Part shown: piece by piece, positions 41,983 through 50,823 of the stretch
Position numbering within the stretch: position 1 is the stretch's first letter
How the letters are laid out: the number at the start of each line of letters is the position of its first letter
Source of the DNA: Albidovulum aestuarii
GTDB taxonomy: Bacteria > Pseudomonadota > Alphaproteobacteria > Rhodobacterales > Rhodobacteraceae
DNA: 64,000 bases
NCBI RefSeq assembly: GCF_029961185.1
Contig: NZ_JASBQQ010000011.1
Coordinates: 1 to 64,000, forward strand
Reading direction: 5' to 3'
Translations under genes and position numbers: made by a program
Notes under the pieces: model-generated
Told to the model about the DNA's origin: nothing
Databases searched by the model: none
The model's input: only the letters and a program-made list of their open reading frames with translations

Positions 41983-43029
41983 ATGAATAGGCAGGGATTG
42001 GCGTGGCTCGGGGCGGCGTTGCTTTCGCTTGCGCTTGGCGGGTGCCAGCAGACCGGATCATCGGCGCAATCCTCCGGACCAGCAACCGGGCAGCCGGCCG
42101 GTGGGGCGATTGCCGTCGGTGCCGAGGTAGAAGCCCCCGATGTCTTCCAACTGACGGCCAAGGGCCTCTGGGACGGACGCCCCTCGCTTGGCGGGGTCTG
42201 GGTTGCCCATGCCGATGTTACCGATCCGGAACGTGTCGTCATTCGCAACGCGGCGAACGGCAAATCTATCACCGGCGCGCTGTTCCGGCGTGAACGCGAC
42301 AATCCGGGCCCCAGCATTCAGGTTTCCTCGGATGCGGCGGGTGAACTTGGCATGTTGGCGGGCCAGCCCGCCGAACTCAGCATAGTGGCCCTGCGGCGCA
42401 AAGAGGTAGAGCTGCCGCCTCCGCCCGAAGCCGAACAATCAGGCGAACCGGAAGCCGAGGTCCAGGCCGCCACTGTCGATTCCGCCCCGGAAACTGCGCC
42501 TGCCGCAGCCCCGGCAGCGGCCGCTCCGGCGGCCGAACTCGCTGCCGAAACCCCGTCCGAACCCGCCACTGAAGCCCCCGTGGCCGAGCCCGCACCGAAG
42601 AAGAAGTCGGGTGGCCTCTTCGGGTTCCTGCGCAAGAAACCGAAAGCCGATCCCGCGCTCGACGCACCGGTGACCGGCGGCATTACCTCCGGCCAGATCG
42701 AACAGGCCCCGCTCGACCCGATCGCGGGCGCGGCAGCCGCCATCGACCGCGCCGAGGCGGGCGAACCGCTCAGCGCCACCGCCCCGGCGGCGACGCTGAA
42801 ACGTTCCTACATCCAGATCGCCACCTTCACCGCCGAGGCCAATGCCAACAAGGCGGCGGACAAGGCGAAGGCCGCCGGTCTGACGGCCACGATCATCCGT
42901 GAACAGGGCAACGAAAAACCCTATTGGCGCGTTCTCATCGGCCCCGCAGCCTCGGTGGCCGAACGCGACGCGCTGCTCGCCCGGGTCAAGGAAGCCGGCT
43001 TTGCCGACGCCTATCCCGTGACGCAATAA
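41983..43029 (+). CDS. SPOR-domain lipoprotein, RlpA-like
   Basis: A 348-residue lipoprotein. The signal peptide ends in the lipobox LALGGC with Cys21. Residues about 50-140 (KGLWDGRPSLGGVWVAHADVTDPERVVIRNAANG and QVSSDAAGELGMLAGQPAELSIVAL) resemble the last part of the double-psi barrel of RlpA. A Pro/Ala/Glu-rich linker with a basic patch (PKKKSGGLFGFLRKKPK) follows, and residues about 270-348 (RSYIQIATFTAEANANKAADKAKAAG, PYWRVLIGP) form a SPOR domain that binds denuded peptidoglycan at the septum. It precedes the D-Ala-D-Ala carboxypeptidase gene by 20 bases, so both likely act on the cell wall. Confidence 0.88.
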   Translation: MNRQGLAWLGAALLSLALGGCQQTGSSAQSSGPATGQPAGGAIAVGAEVEAPDVFQLTAKGLWDGRPSLGGVWVAHADVTDPERVVIRNAANGKSITGALFRRERDNPGPSIQVSSDAAGELGMLAGQPAELSIVALRRKEVELPPPPEAEQSGEPEAEVQAATVDSAPETAPAAAPAAAAPAAELAAETPSEPATEAPVAEPAPKKKSGGLFGFLRKKPKADPALDAPVTGGITSGQIEQAPLDPIAGAAAAIDRAEAGEPLSATAPAATLKRSYIQIATFTAEANANKAADKAKAAGLTATIIREQGNEKPYWRVLIGPAASVAERDALLARVKEAGFADAYPVTQ

Positions 43030-43049
43030 GCAAAGTACTGAGGTCTCAG

Positions 43050-44219
43050 ATGTTCCGCCACCTCGCCGCGCTCCTCCTCGGGCTCGTTATCGCCATTCCG
43101 GCCCATGCGTTCGACACCCGCGCGCAGGCAGCCTGGGTCTATGACATGACGACCGGAACGGTTCTCCTGGAAAAGAACGCGGACGCCCCCCTGCCGCCCG
43201 CTTCGATGTCAAAACTGATGACGCTGAACATGCTCTTTGAGGCGCTCAAGGACGGACGGGCCAGAATGGACACGACATTCTCCGTCTCGACCAAGGCCTG
43301 GCAGATGGGCGGGTCGAAGATGTTCGTGAAACCGGATGACCGTCCCACCGTCGAAGAGCTGATCCACGGCATCATCATCAACTCGGGCAACGACGCCTGC
43401 GTCGTGGTCGCGGAAGGCCTCGCCGGTTCCGAGGAAAACTTCGCCAAGCTGATGACTCAACGCGCCAAGGATCTTGGCATGACCCAGTCGACCTTTGCGA
43501 ATGCGTCGGGCTGGCCTGATCCCAGTCAGCGCATGAGCCCGCGCGACCTCGGCTTCATAGCCACGCGCCTGATCACCGAGTTTCCCGATTTCTATCCGTA
43601 TTTCGCGATGACGGACTACAACTACAAGGATCGGGTTCCCGCCAATTCGCGCAACCGCAACCCGCTGTTGCGCACCAGCGGCAGCGGCGACTGGACGGCG
43701 GACGGGCTCAAGACCGGCCATACGTCCGAGGCGGGCTATGGCCTCGTCGGCTCGGCCGTACATCAGAACGGCCGTCGCATCGTCTTCGTCCTCACCGGCA
43801 TGGCAAGCGAGGCCGAGCGTGCGCAGGAGGCCGAGGCGATCGCCAACTGGGCCTTTCGCGAATTCGTTCAGAAGACCGTCGCCCAGAAAGGCACCCGCAT
43901 CGCCGAGGCCGATGTCTGGTTGGGTGAGGCGACGAAAGTCGGTCTTGTCGTCAGCGATGATGTCGAATTGCTGCTGCCGTCGCTCGCACAGGAAACGCTG
44001 AAAGCGAATGTGATTTTTTCCAGCCCGATCGAGGCGCCGATCGAGGACGGCCAGAAGCTGGCCGAGATGCAGATCGACATCCCGGGCATTCCGATGGTGA
44101 CCGTTCCGCTTGTGGCGGAGCAGGCCGTACCGAAGGGCGGCTTCACCAGCCGGTTGCGCACCGCCTTCGGCATCCTTGCCAAGCGCGTGATGGCCGAAGT
44201 CGCAGAGATGCAAAGCTGA
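43050..44219 (+). CDS. D-alanyl-D-alanine carboxypeptidase (PBP5/6 type)
   Basis: A 389-residue low-molecular-weight penicillin-binding protein that removes the terminal D-Ala of peptidoglycan pentapeptides. From the ATG at 43050 (GAGG six bases ahead) the signal peptide covers residues 1-20 (ending PAHA). All three active-site motifs are present: S52-x2-K55 (SMSK), S112-G-N114 and K221-T-G223. The C-terminal PBP5-type beta domain and a final amphipathic helix (LRTAFGILAKRVMAEVAEM) that could anchor it to the membrane are visible. It is in one run with the SPOR lipoprotein and tmk. Confidence 0.95.
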   Translation: MFRHLAALLLGLVIAIPAHAFDTRAQAAWVYDMTTGTVLLEKNADAPLPPASMSKLMTLNMLFEALKDGRARMDTTFSVSTKAWQMGGSKMFVKPDDRPTVEELIHGIIINSGNDACVVVAEGLAGSEENFAKLMTQRAKDLGMTQSTFANASGWPDPSQRMSPRDLGFIATRLITEFPDFYPYFAMTDYNYKDRVPANSRNRNPLLRTSGSGDWTADGLKTGHTSEAGYGLVGSAVHQNGRRIVFVLTGMASEAERAQEAEAIANWAFREFVQKTVAQKGTRIAEADVWLGEATKVGLVVSDDVELLLPSLAQETLKANVIFSSPIEAPIEDGQKLAEMQIDIPGIPMVTVPLVAEQAVPKGGFTSRLRTAFGILAKRVMAEVAEMQS

Positions 44220-44227
44220 CCGGCGGC

Positions 44228-44839
44228 ATGTTCATCACCTTTGAAGGGATCGACGGGTCCGGCAAATCGACCCAGGCGCGGATGCTGGCCGATCACCTGC
44301 GGTCAGCCGGTCGTGATGTCGTCCTGACCCGCGAACCGGGCGGCTCTCCCGGTGCCGAAGAAATCCGGCGTCTGGTGCTGGAGGGTGACCCCGACCGCTG
44401 GTCGGCCGAGACGGAAATCCTCCTTTTCACCGCCGCCCGCCGCGACCATCTGGAGCGGGTGATCGAGCCTGCGCTGAAGGCGGGCAAGGTCGTCATCTCC
44501 GATCGCTTTGCCGACAGCACCCGCATGTATCAGGGTCTCTCGCGCGGCGATCTGCGCGGCACGGTGGACCGGCTGCACCAGATGATGATCGGCCGCGAAC
44601 CCGATCTGACCTTCATCATCGACATGGACCCCGAGGTCGGCCTCGCCCGCGCCAAGGGCCGCAACGGAACCGAAGAACGGTTCGAGGATTTCGGTGCTGA
44701 CCTGCAGACCCGTATGCGCGAAGGGTTCCTGTCGCTTGCGGCCGAATTCCCCTTCCGCTGCCGCGTTATCGACGGCAACCGCCCGCCAGAAACCGTCGCC
44801 GGGGAGGTCGCCGCCATCGCCGAAAGGGCGCTGGCATGA
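44228..44839 (+). CDS. tmk: Thymidylate kinase
   Basis: Tmk phosphorylates dTMP to dTDP for DNA synthesis. The 203-residue product begins MFITFEGIDGSGKSTQARML with an intact P-loop (GIDGSGKST), the DR-x motif in ISDRFADSTRMYQG and the LID region RAKGRNGTEERFEDFG. It is eight bases after the carboxypeptidase and overlaps holB by four bases (ATGA), the common tmk-holB pair. Confidence 0.97.
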   Translation: MFITFEGIDGSGKSTQARMLADHLRSAGRDVVLTREPGGSPGAEEIRRLVLEGDPDRWSAETEILLFTAARRDHLERVIEPALKAGKVVISDRFADSTRMYQGLSRGDLRGTVDRLHQMMIGREPDLTFIIDMDPEVGLARAKGRNGTEERFEDFGADLQTRMREGFLSLAAEFPFRCRVIDGNRPPETVAGEVAAIAERALA

Positions 44840-45966
44840 GCGACGAGGGCTATCCAGAACCCGACCGGGTCGAAGGTGCACCGCATCCGCGCGACACGGC
44901 CCGGCTGATCGGGCAGGACACCGCCCAAGCCACCTTTCTGGACGCATACGACTCGGGCAGGCTCCACCACGCCTGGCTCCTGACCGGCCCGCGTGGGGTC
45001 GGCAAGGCGACACTCGCCTGGCGCATCGCCCGTTTCCTTCTGGCCACGCCAGAAGACGACGGCGGCGGCCTTTTCGGCGACCCGACCCCGGCGCCGGCAT
45101 CGCTCGACATCGCCTCCGACCACCCGGTCGCCCGCCGCATCCATGCCGGTTCCGAACCACGGCTCTTTCCACTTCGCCGTGCCTGGGACGACGACAAGAA
45201 GCGGCTCAAGACCGTCATCACTGTGGACGAAGTCCGGCGGATGAAAAGCTTCCTGCACCTCTCCGCCACCGATGGCGGCCGCCGCGCCGTCATCGTCGAT
45301 CCGGCGGATGAGATGAACACCGCCGCAGCCAATGCACTTCTGAAGATGCTGGAAGAACCGCCCCACGGCGTCACCTTCCTGCTGATCTCGCACCAGCCGT
45401 CGCGCCTTCTGCCGACGATCCGCTCGCGCTGCCGCGAACTGCGGCTCACCACGCTCAACCCCGACGCCCTCACCGAAGCCATGACCGCCGCCGGGGCCGA
45501 TGCGGGCAACGGCGCGGCCCTTGCAACCCTTGCCGGCGGCTCCGTCGGCGAGGCGATACGGCTGACCAATCTCGACGGGCTCGACACCTACGCCGCCATC
45601 GTCCGGCTATTCTCGACGCTTCCGCGCCTCGACCGGCCGCAGGCCCTGAAACTCGCCGACAGCGCCGCGCAACGCGGGGCCGAGGAAAAGCTCTCGCTCC
45701 TCCTCGACCTCATGGACCTCTTCCTCGCCCGCCTCGCCCGCACGGGCGCAACCGGCACGACCGGGCTAGAGGCCGCGCCCGGCGAAGCCCAGCTTCTGTC
45801 CCTCCTCGCCCCCCATGCCGCAGCAGGCCGTCGCTGGGCTGAGCTCAGCCAAAGCCTCGGCGCGCGGGCCCGCCACGGCCGCGCCGTCAATCTCGACCCC
45901 GCCGCGTTGATCCTCGACATGGTGCTGAAGATCGACGAGGCCGCGCGCGATACCCTCTCCGCTTAG
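44836..45966 (+). CDS. holB: DNA polymerase III delta' subunit
   Basis: The delta' subunit is part of the clamp loader that places the beta sliding clamp on DNA. The 376-residue AAA+ protein has the Walker A-like LLTGPRGVGKATLAWRIA, the sensor segment NAANALLKMLEEPP and the arginine-finger motif TIRSRCREL. The zinc-binding Cys cluster found in enterobacterial delta' is absent, as is common in alphaproteobacteria. It overlaps tmk and is followed by a G/C hairpin repeat and tatD. Confidence 0.93.
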   Translation: MSDEGYPEPDRVEGAPHPRDTARLIGQDTAQATFLDAYDSGRLHHAWLLTGPRGVGKATLAWRIARFLLATPEDDGGGLFGDPTPAPASLDIASDHPVARRIHAGSEPRLFPLRRAWDDDKKRLKTVITVDEVRRMKSFLHLSATDGGRRAVIVDPADEMNTAAANALLKMLEEPPHGVTFLLISHQPSRLLPTIRSRCRELRLTTLNPDALTEAMTAAGADAGNGAALATLAGGSVGEAIRLTNLDGLDTYAAIVRLFSTLPRLDRPQALKLADSAAQRGAEEKLSLLLDLMDLFLARLARTGATGTTGLEAAPGEAQLLSLLAPHAAAGRRWAELSQSLGARARHGRAVNLDPAALILDMVLKIDEAARDTLSA

Positions 45967-45990
45967 GCCAAACACCGACCCGGAGCGCCT

Positions 45991-46013
45991 CCCCTCCCCC
46001 TCGTGGGGAGGGG
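45991..46013. repeat. Intergenic CCCCTCCCC/GGGGAGGGG hairpin
   Basis: A perfect 9-bp stem of pure C/T and G/A arms (45991-45999 with 46005-46013, loop CTCGT) lies in the 127-base gap between holB and tatD, followed by more G-rich sequence to 46025. There is no U-run. It looks like one copy of a short dispersed intergenic repeat, although no second copy is in this window. Confidence 0.5.
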
Positions 46014-46093
46014 ATGGGGGTGGGGGCACCCGCCCTACCATTTCCGCACGTCCCCGCATTCCCCTCGGCTGAAAAACGCGCTAAAGGCAGGCC

Positions 46094-46900
46094 ATGACCA
46101 GACCCGCGCTCATCACCGACAGCCACTGCCATCTCGACTTCCCCGATTTCGCCGGGGAACTGCACGATATCATCGCCCGCGCCAACGCGGCAGGCGTCCA
46201 TCGCATGGTGACGATATGCACGCGGCTGAAGAACGAACCGCAGGTCCGCGCCATTGCGGAAACCCATGCCAATGTCTTCTATGCGGCAGGCACCCATCCG
46301 ATGAGCGCGGCGGAAGAACCGATGGCCACGGTGGATGACCTTGTCGCGCTGGCCCGTCACCCGAAATTCGTCGGTATCGGCGAAACCGGGCTCGACTACC
46401 ACTACACCGCCGACAGCGCCGAGGTGCAGCAGCAGTCACTCCGCATCCATATCGCGGCCGCGCGTGAAACCGGCCTGCCGCTCATCATCCATGCCCGCGC
46501 GGCGGATGAGAATATGGCCCGCATCCTGACCGAGGAATACCGGAACGGTGCTTACGCTTGCGTCATGCACTGCTATTCCTCGGGCCCCGATCTGGCCCGC
46601 GCGGCGCTGGACCTCGGCTTTTACCTCTCCATGTCCGGTATCGCTGCCTTCCCGAAAAGCCAGGAACTGCGCGACATCTTCGCGAACGCCCCAGTCGACC
46701 GCATCCTTGTCGAAACAGACGCGCCCTACCTGGCCCCGCCACCGCATCGCGGGCGGCGCAACGAACCGGCCTATACCGCCCATACGGCCAAAGTGGGCGC
46801 GGAGATCTTCGGCCTCAGCTATGAGGACTTCGCGGCCCGGACCGAGGCCAATTTCGACCGGCTCTTTACCAAGGCGGCGGCTGCCGCAAAGGCGGCCTGA
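46094..46900 (+). CDS. TatD-family metal-dependent hydrolase (DNase)
   Basis: A 268-residue TIM-barrel hydrolase of the TatD family, enzymes with 3'-5' exonuclease activity on DNA/RNA. It shows the N-terminal metal site DSHCHLDFPDF, the GIGETGLDYHY segment, LPLIIHARAADENM, MHCYSSG and LVETDAPYLAP. The gene order tmk-holB-tatD-MBL hydrolase is common in alphaproteobacteria. The next gene starts two bases after its stop. Confidence 0.94.
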   Translation: MTRPALITDSHCHLDFPDFAGELHDIIARANAAGVHRMVTICTRLKNEPQVRAIAETHANVFYAAGTHPMSAAEEPMATVDDLVALARHPKFVGIGETGLDYHYTADSAEVQQQSLRIHIAAARETGLPLIIHARAADENMARILTEEYRNGAYACVMHCYSSGPDLARAALDLGFYLSMSGIAAFPKSQELRDIFANAPVDRILVETDAPYLAPPPHRGRRNEPAYTAHTAKVGAEIFGLSYEDFAARTEANFDRLFTKAAAAAKAA

Positions 46901-46901
46901 C

Positions 46902-47702
46902 ATGGCGCTCATGCGCTTCACCATCCTTGGCTGCGGGTCGTCCGGCGGCGTGCCGCGCATCGGCGGGCTCTGGGGCGATTGCGACCCTGAAAACCCGAAG
47001 AACCGGCGGACCCGCTGTTCCATGCTGGTTGAACGGATCGGAGAAGAGGGCATCACCCGCGTCCTCATCGACACCTCGCCCGACATGCGCGAGCAGCTTC
47101 TGAAGACGGAGATCGACCATCTCGACGCCGTCCTCTACACCCATTCCCATGCAGATCATGTGAATGGGCTCGATGACCTGCGCCAGCTCGTCTTCCTCAA
47201 CCGCCGCAAAGTTCCGGTCTGGGCGGACGCGCCGACGCAAGAGGCGCTGATGTCGCGCTTCGCGTACGCGTTCGTGCAGCCCGAGGGCTCCTCCTATCCG
47301 CCGATCTGCGATCTGCACACGATAAGGGGCGTGGTCCATATCGACGGGCCCGGCGGGCGGATCACATTCGACCCGTTCGAGGTCGATCACGGCGATATCG
47401 ACGCTTTGGGTTTCCGCATCGGCTGCCTTGTCTATCTACCCGATGTTCTGACGATCCCGGACCCGGTCTGGGACAGTCACTTGAAGAACCTCGACTGTTT
47501 CATCGTGGACGCGCTCCGGCGCAAGCCGCACCCGACCCATGCCCATCTGGCCCTCACGCTGGAATGGCTGGCGCGCGCCCGGCCGAAACACGGCGTCCTG
47601 ACGAACATGCATATTGACCTCGACCACGCCACGGTGGAGACCGAGACCCCCGACCATATCAGCGCCGCCTATGACGGGATGGTGCTGGAATACGAGGTTT
47701 AG
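46902..47702 (+). CDS. Metallo-beta-lactamase-fold hydrolase, PhnP-like
   Basis: A 266-residue hydrolase starting MALMRFTILGCGSSGGVPRIGG at 46902; the longer frame back to 46548 overlaps tatD and is a shadow. The metal-binding THSHADHVNGLDDL (HxHxDH) is intact, with further ligands near VDHGDID and HIDLDH. The N-terminal GCGSSGGVPRIGGLWGDCDP pattern resembles PhnP-type cyclic phosphodiesterases. Because no phn genes are near and it always follows tatD in related genomes, its role is probably general nucleotide or phosphodiester turnover. Confidence 0.86.
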   Translation: MALMRFTILGCGSSGGVPRIGGLWGDCDPENPKNRRTRCSMLVERIGEEGITRVLIDTSPDMREQLLKTEIDHLDAVLYTHSHADHVNGLDDLRQLVFLNRRKVPVWADAPTQEALMSRFAYAFVQPEGSSYPPICDLHTIRGVVHIDGPGGRITFDPFEVDHGDIDALGFRIGCLVYLPDVLTIPDPVWDSHLKNLDCFIVDALRRKPHPTHAHLALTLEWLARARPKHGVLTNMHIDLDHATVETETPDHISAAYDGMVLEYEV

Positions 47703-47708
47703 GTCCCG

Positions 47709-48653
47709 GTGCCCGGCCTGCCGATCCAGACACTTCTGGAAGTCACGCTGCCGGTCTTTCTGGTCATCGGGTTCGGCTATCTCGCCGTCAGGTTCAGGAC
47801 CTTCAGCGATGCGGGCGTGGATGGGTTGATGAAGTTCACCCAGAACTTCGCGATCCCCTGCCTTCTCTTCCGCGCCATCTCGACGCTTGACCTCGACCAG
47901 ACCTTTCAGTGGCCCCTGCTGGTATCGTTCTACACCGGCGCCACGACGGGCTTCTTCGTCGGTCTTCTGGGCGCAAGGTTCCTTTTCGGCCGCCCATGGA
48001 CCGACGCGGTGGCCATCGGCTTCTGCTGTCTCTTCTCCAACTCGCTACTCTTGGGCCTGCCGATCACCGAACGCGCCTATGGGTCGGATGCGCTGGCCGC
48101 GAACTATGCGATCATCGCCCTGCACTCACCCTTCTGCTACGCGCTCGGCATCACCGCGATGGAGATCGCCCGGCATGGCGGCGCCGGGGTCATTACCACC
48201 GTCAAGGCCGTGGTCGCCGCGATGGTCAAGAACGCGCTGGTGATCGGCATCGCGCTCGGCTTCGCGGTCAACCTGTCCGGCACCACCCTGCCCGGTGTCC
48301 TGACCGAGGCCATCGACCTGATGATCCGCGCCGCCCTGCCCGCCGCCTTGTTCGGGCTTGGCGGGGTGCTGGTGCGTTACCGGCCCGAGGGCGACCTTTT
48401 GACCGTTCTCTTCGTCTGCGCCGTGGGTCTGGTCCTGCACCCGACGATCACCTGGACACTGGGACAATCGCTCGGCCTCGCGCAGGCTCCGTTCCGCTCG
48501 GCCGTTGTCACGGCCGCGATGGCGCCCGGGGTCAACGCCTATGTCTTCGCCAATATGTACGGCGTCGGCAAACGGGTGGCAGCAACGGCCGTCCTCTTCG
48601 CCACCGCGCTTTCGGTCGTGACCGTCTCGGTCTGGCTCAGCCTGCTCGGCTGA
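47709..48653 (+). CDS. AEC-family transporter (auxin efflux carrier superfamily)
   Basis: A 314-residue inner-membrane protein with about ten hydrophobic segments, starting with GTG at 47709 (MPGLPIQTLLEVTLPVFLVIGFGYLAVRF). The N-terminal segment, the NFAIPCLLFRAI stretch and the C-terminal GVNAYVFANMYGVGKRVAATAVLFATALS pattern are characteristic of the auxin efflux carrier family. Bacterial members export or exchange organic acids such as malate or malonate. The start lies six bases after the upstream stop, so it is probably co-transcribed. The substrate is unknown. Confidence 0.88.
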   Translation: MPGLPIQTLLEVTLPVFLVIGFGYLAVRFRTFSDAGVDGLMKFTQNFAIPCLLFRAISTLDLDQTFQWPLLVSFYTGATTGFFVGLLGARFLFGRPWTDAVAIGFCCLFSNSLLLGLPITERAYGSDALAANYAIIALHSPFCYALGITAMEIARHGGAGVITTVKAVVAAMVKNALVIGIALGFAVNLSGTTLPGVLTEAIDLMIRAALPAALFGLGGVLVRYRPEGDLLTVLFVCAVGLVLHPTITWTLGQSLGLAQAPFRSAVVTAAMAPGVNAYVFANMYGVGKRVAATAVLFATALSVVTVSVWLSLLG

Positions 48654-48714
48654 CCCGATGTCGGATCTGAGCCCGGAGCAGACGTCCGGGCAAAAAGAGG
48701 AATGACCAGGTCAG

Positions 48715-50211
48715 CTACCTGAGGCCGGCCATCTTGAGCCCCTGAAACAGCAACTCTCGGTCCTTAGGCCCTTCAAAGCGTGTATCGCGCGCAAATCGCG
48801 CAATTGTCAGGCCGGGATTGAGCGTCAGGAGTTCCTTGGCGATCCGGCGCGATTCCTTCTCACGCCCGATGTGCGCAAGGGAGGCCGCCAGAACGCGATG
48901 ACAGACCGAATATTCAGGCGCGACCGCATGGGCCCGGTAGCCATCGCGGACAGCACCTTCGAAATCGCGCTGATAAAGCAACGCGAAGGCGCGCCCGGTG
49001 CGCATGCGGAAAGAGAACTCATCGATCGGACAGAGCGTGAGCGCCCGGTCGAAATGCTCCAACGCCTCGGCAGAGCGGCCGGTATACAGCAAGAGCCATG
49101 CAAGGTGATCATGGGCACGAGCCGAACTTGGGTTGATGGCCAGTGCGCGGCGAACATAGTCTATGCCTGTGTCCGGATGCCGGTCGAAGTAACCGAGAGC
49201 ATATCCACCCATCGCAAGCGCGTCACAATCGAAGGCGCCCTCGGTCACGGCCATCCGGCTTCGCTGCAGTTCCACCCGAGGGTCTACGCGCTGACCCTGA
49301 GGCAGGAGGAGTGTAGCGATCCATGCCCGCATGCCATACGCCGCACCGTAGCTAGGATATGCCGAAATCGCCTTATCGAGTTCGATGCAGGCTGCGCGCA
49401 TAGAAGGCAGATCCATCACCCTTAAGAGATCCTGCGCGCGCAGATAATGGTCGAAGGCCGTGAGGTTTCCATGTCGCGCTTCGCTTCGCTGGAGCTCCAC
49501 GCTTCTGAGACGCGGCTCGACTTCCCCAAGAATGATTTCTGCCATGCTATCCTGCAGACCAAAGATATCACCTCGCGGGGCATCGAATCTGCCTGACCAC
49601 ATCTGACGGCTTGCGTCCGAACTGATCAAACGAAGGTCGAGTCTGAGGTGCTCAGCAGTGGCGTGCAGCGTCCCGAGCACGAGATAGCCGACCTTGAGCC
49701 GCGCCGCGACGTCCTTGGGTGCGAGACCGGCGAGCGCCGATGCGAAGGAGGCAGTCGTGTCGCAAACGTCGAACCAGCCGGCCTGGCCGAGCGATGCTGC
49801 AAGTTGCTCGGCCAAGCCTCGCGCAAGATGTTCACTCGCCCCTTCTCCATTGGTCAGAAGGAACGGCAGGACGGCTAGGGCAGGCCGGCCGGAGGTGTCG
49901 CCCTCGATCGTCACATCGCCCACGAACTTGAAGCCTTGCCGCGAATGCGTGGCGATGAAGGACTGACGCCGACCGTCATCACCGAGGGCCTTTCGGGCTG
50001 CATTGATACGTGAAGCGATTGTCGCATCGGACACGATCCTTCCCTTCCAAACCCGCGCGATCAACTCGTCCTTGCCGACGACGCGACTGCGGTTCTCGAC
50101 CAGATAAAGAATGAGGTCGAAGACCTGTGGCTCGACGTGGAGCTCTTCGCTGCCCAGCGAGAGGCTGCGCGCCCCAACTTCAAGTGCCCCGTTCTGGAAC
50201 AGATACTTCAT
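48715..50211 (-). CDS. CadC-like winged-helix regulator with TPR repeats
   Basis: A 498-residue protein from the ATG at 50211. Residues about 1-95 form an OmpR-type winged helix (VEPQVFDLILYLVENRSRVVGKDELIARVWKGRIVSDATIASRINAARKAL). Then a segment typical of adenylate-cyclase/ToxR-associated regulators (LAVLPFLLTNGEGASEHLARGLAEQL) and several TPR repeats (about 270-460, e.g. LAWLLLYTGRSAEALEHFDRALTLCP) follow. No membrane span is seen, unlike CadC itself. It is divergent from a secreted protein gene, and the shared promoter has tandem direct repeats, so that gene is its likely target. The signal sensed is unknown. Confidence 0.82.
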   Translation of the reverse strand: MKYLFQNGALEVGARSLSLGSEELHVEPQVFDLILYLVENRSRVVGKDELIARVWKGRIVSDATIASRINAARKALGDDGRRQSFIATHSRQGFKFVGDVTIEGDTSGRPALAVLPFLLTNGEGASEHLARGLAEQLAASLGQAGWFDVCDTTASFASALAGLAPKDVAARLKVGYLVLGTLHATAEHLRLDLRLISSDASRQMWSGRFDAPRGDIFGLQDSMAEIILGEVEPRLRSVELQRSEARHGNLTAFDHYLRAQDLLRVMDLPSMRAACIELDKAISAYPSYGAAYGMRAWIATLLLPQGQRVDPRVELQRSRMAVTEGAFDCDALAMGGYALGYFDRHPDTGIDYVRRALAINPSSARAHDHLAWLLLYTGRSAEALEHFDRALTLCPIDEFSFRMRTGRAFALLYQRDFEGAVRDGYRAHAVAPEYSVCHRVLAASLAHIGREKESRRIAKELLTLNPGLTIARFARDTRFEGPKDRELLFQGLKMAGLR

Positions 50212-50255
50212 CGCAAGCGCGTCTTTGCAATCATCACGCAAGAGAGAAGCACGAA

Positions 50256-50277
50256 TCTAAAGAAATTCTAAATGAAA
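50256..50277. promoter_or_regulatory. Tandem direct repeats in the CadC-like/secreted-protein promoter region
   Basis: TCTAAAGAAA (50256-50265) is repeated as TCTAAATGAAA (50267-50277) with an 11-base period, one helical turn. Winged-helix regulators of the OmpR class bind such tandem repeats as head-to-tail dimers. The site lies 45 bases ahead of the regulator's ATG and about 85 ahead of the secreted protein's ATG. Binding is inferred. Confidence 0.5.
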
Positions 50278-50361
50278 ACTCCAAGTATTCGAGGCGGCAC
50301 TCATCAGACTGAAATCTGGAGGGCAGCCGGATTGTCCGGCCCCGCAGACCTGGAGGTCACC

Positions 50362-50823
50362 ATGTTTCGGAAAAATTCCACACCGCTTTCCCTCGCCGCC
50401 ATTTCCATTCTTGTCCTGCCGCAGGTTGCTCTGGCGGAATGCCGTCCAGTGGCTGGAACGATCGACGCCACCGTCGTCGGGGGCGAACCTGTCAATGTGC
50501 TCGGCAATGTCAGCGGCGATCTAGCCGGATCCACGCGGGCGGTGCTGACCGGTCAGTCGGAAGACGATGATGGGAAGATCAACCTGACGCTCGCGCATGA
50601 TTTTGTCACCCATGGGCGCAGTTCACTTAAGACGAGCGACGCCGCAGTTTGGACGCCTATTCCCGGGCAGAACGGCGTCTTCCATATGGCGACCAATTAT
50701 ACGATCGAAGGCGGCACAGGCACATTCGCCGGCGCCACGGGCTCGCTGAAGAATGACGGTGTGGCTGACGCCAACACAGGCCTGGTCACCCTTCGCTATT
50801 ACGGAGAAATCTGCAGGGACTGA
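50362..50823 (+). CDS. Secreted protein of unknown function
   Basis: A 153-residue protein from the ATG at 50362, with GGAGG five bases ahead. The signal peptide covers residues 1-25 (ending QVALA). The mature protein is short and beta-rich and ends with a glycine-rich motif GTGTFAGATGSLKNDG that recalls small beta-barrel proteins such as the allene-oxide-cyclase or dirigent-like group. Two Cys, C27 and C151, at opposite ends could form a disulfide in the periplasm. It is divergent from the CadC-like regulator and followed by a good terminator, so it forms a single-gene unit. Confidence 0.65.
   Translation: MFRKNSTPLSLAAISILVLPQVALAECRPVAGTIDATVVGGEPVNVLGNVSGDLAGSTRAVLTGQSEDDDGKINLTLAHDFVTHGRSSLKTSDAAVWTPIPGQNGVFHMATNYTIEGGTGTFAGATGSLKNDGVADANTGLVTLRYYGEICRD

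Noticed and set aside
48671-48691. Hairpin between the convergent AEC transporter and CadC-like genes
   Set aside because: A 7-bp stem is present, but no U-run follows in either direction, so it was not called a terminator.
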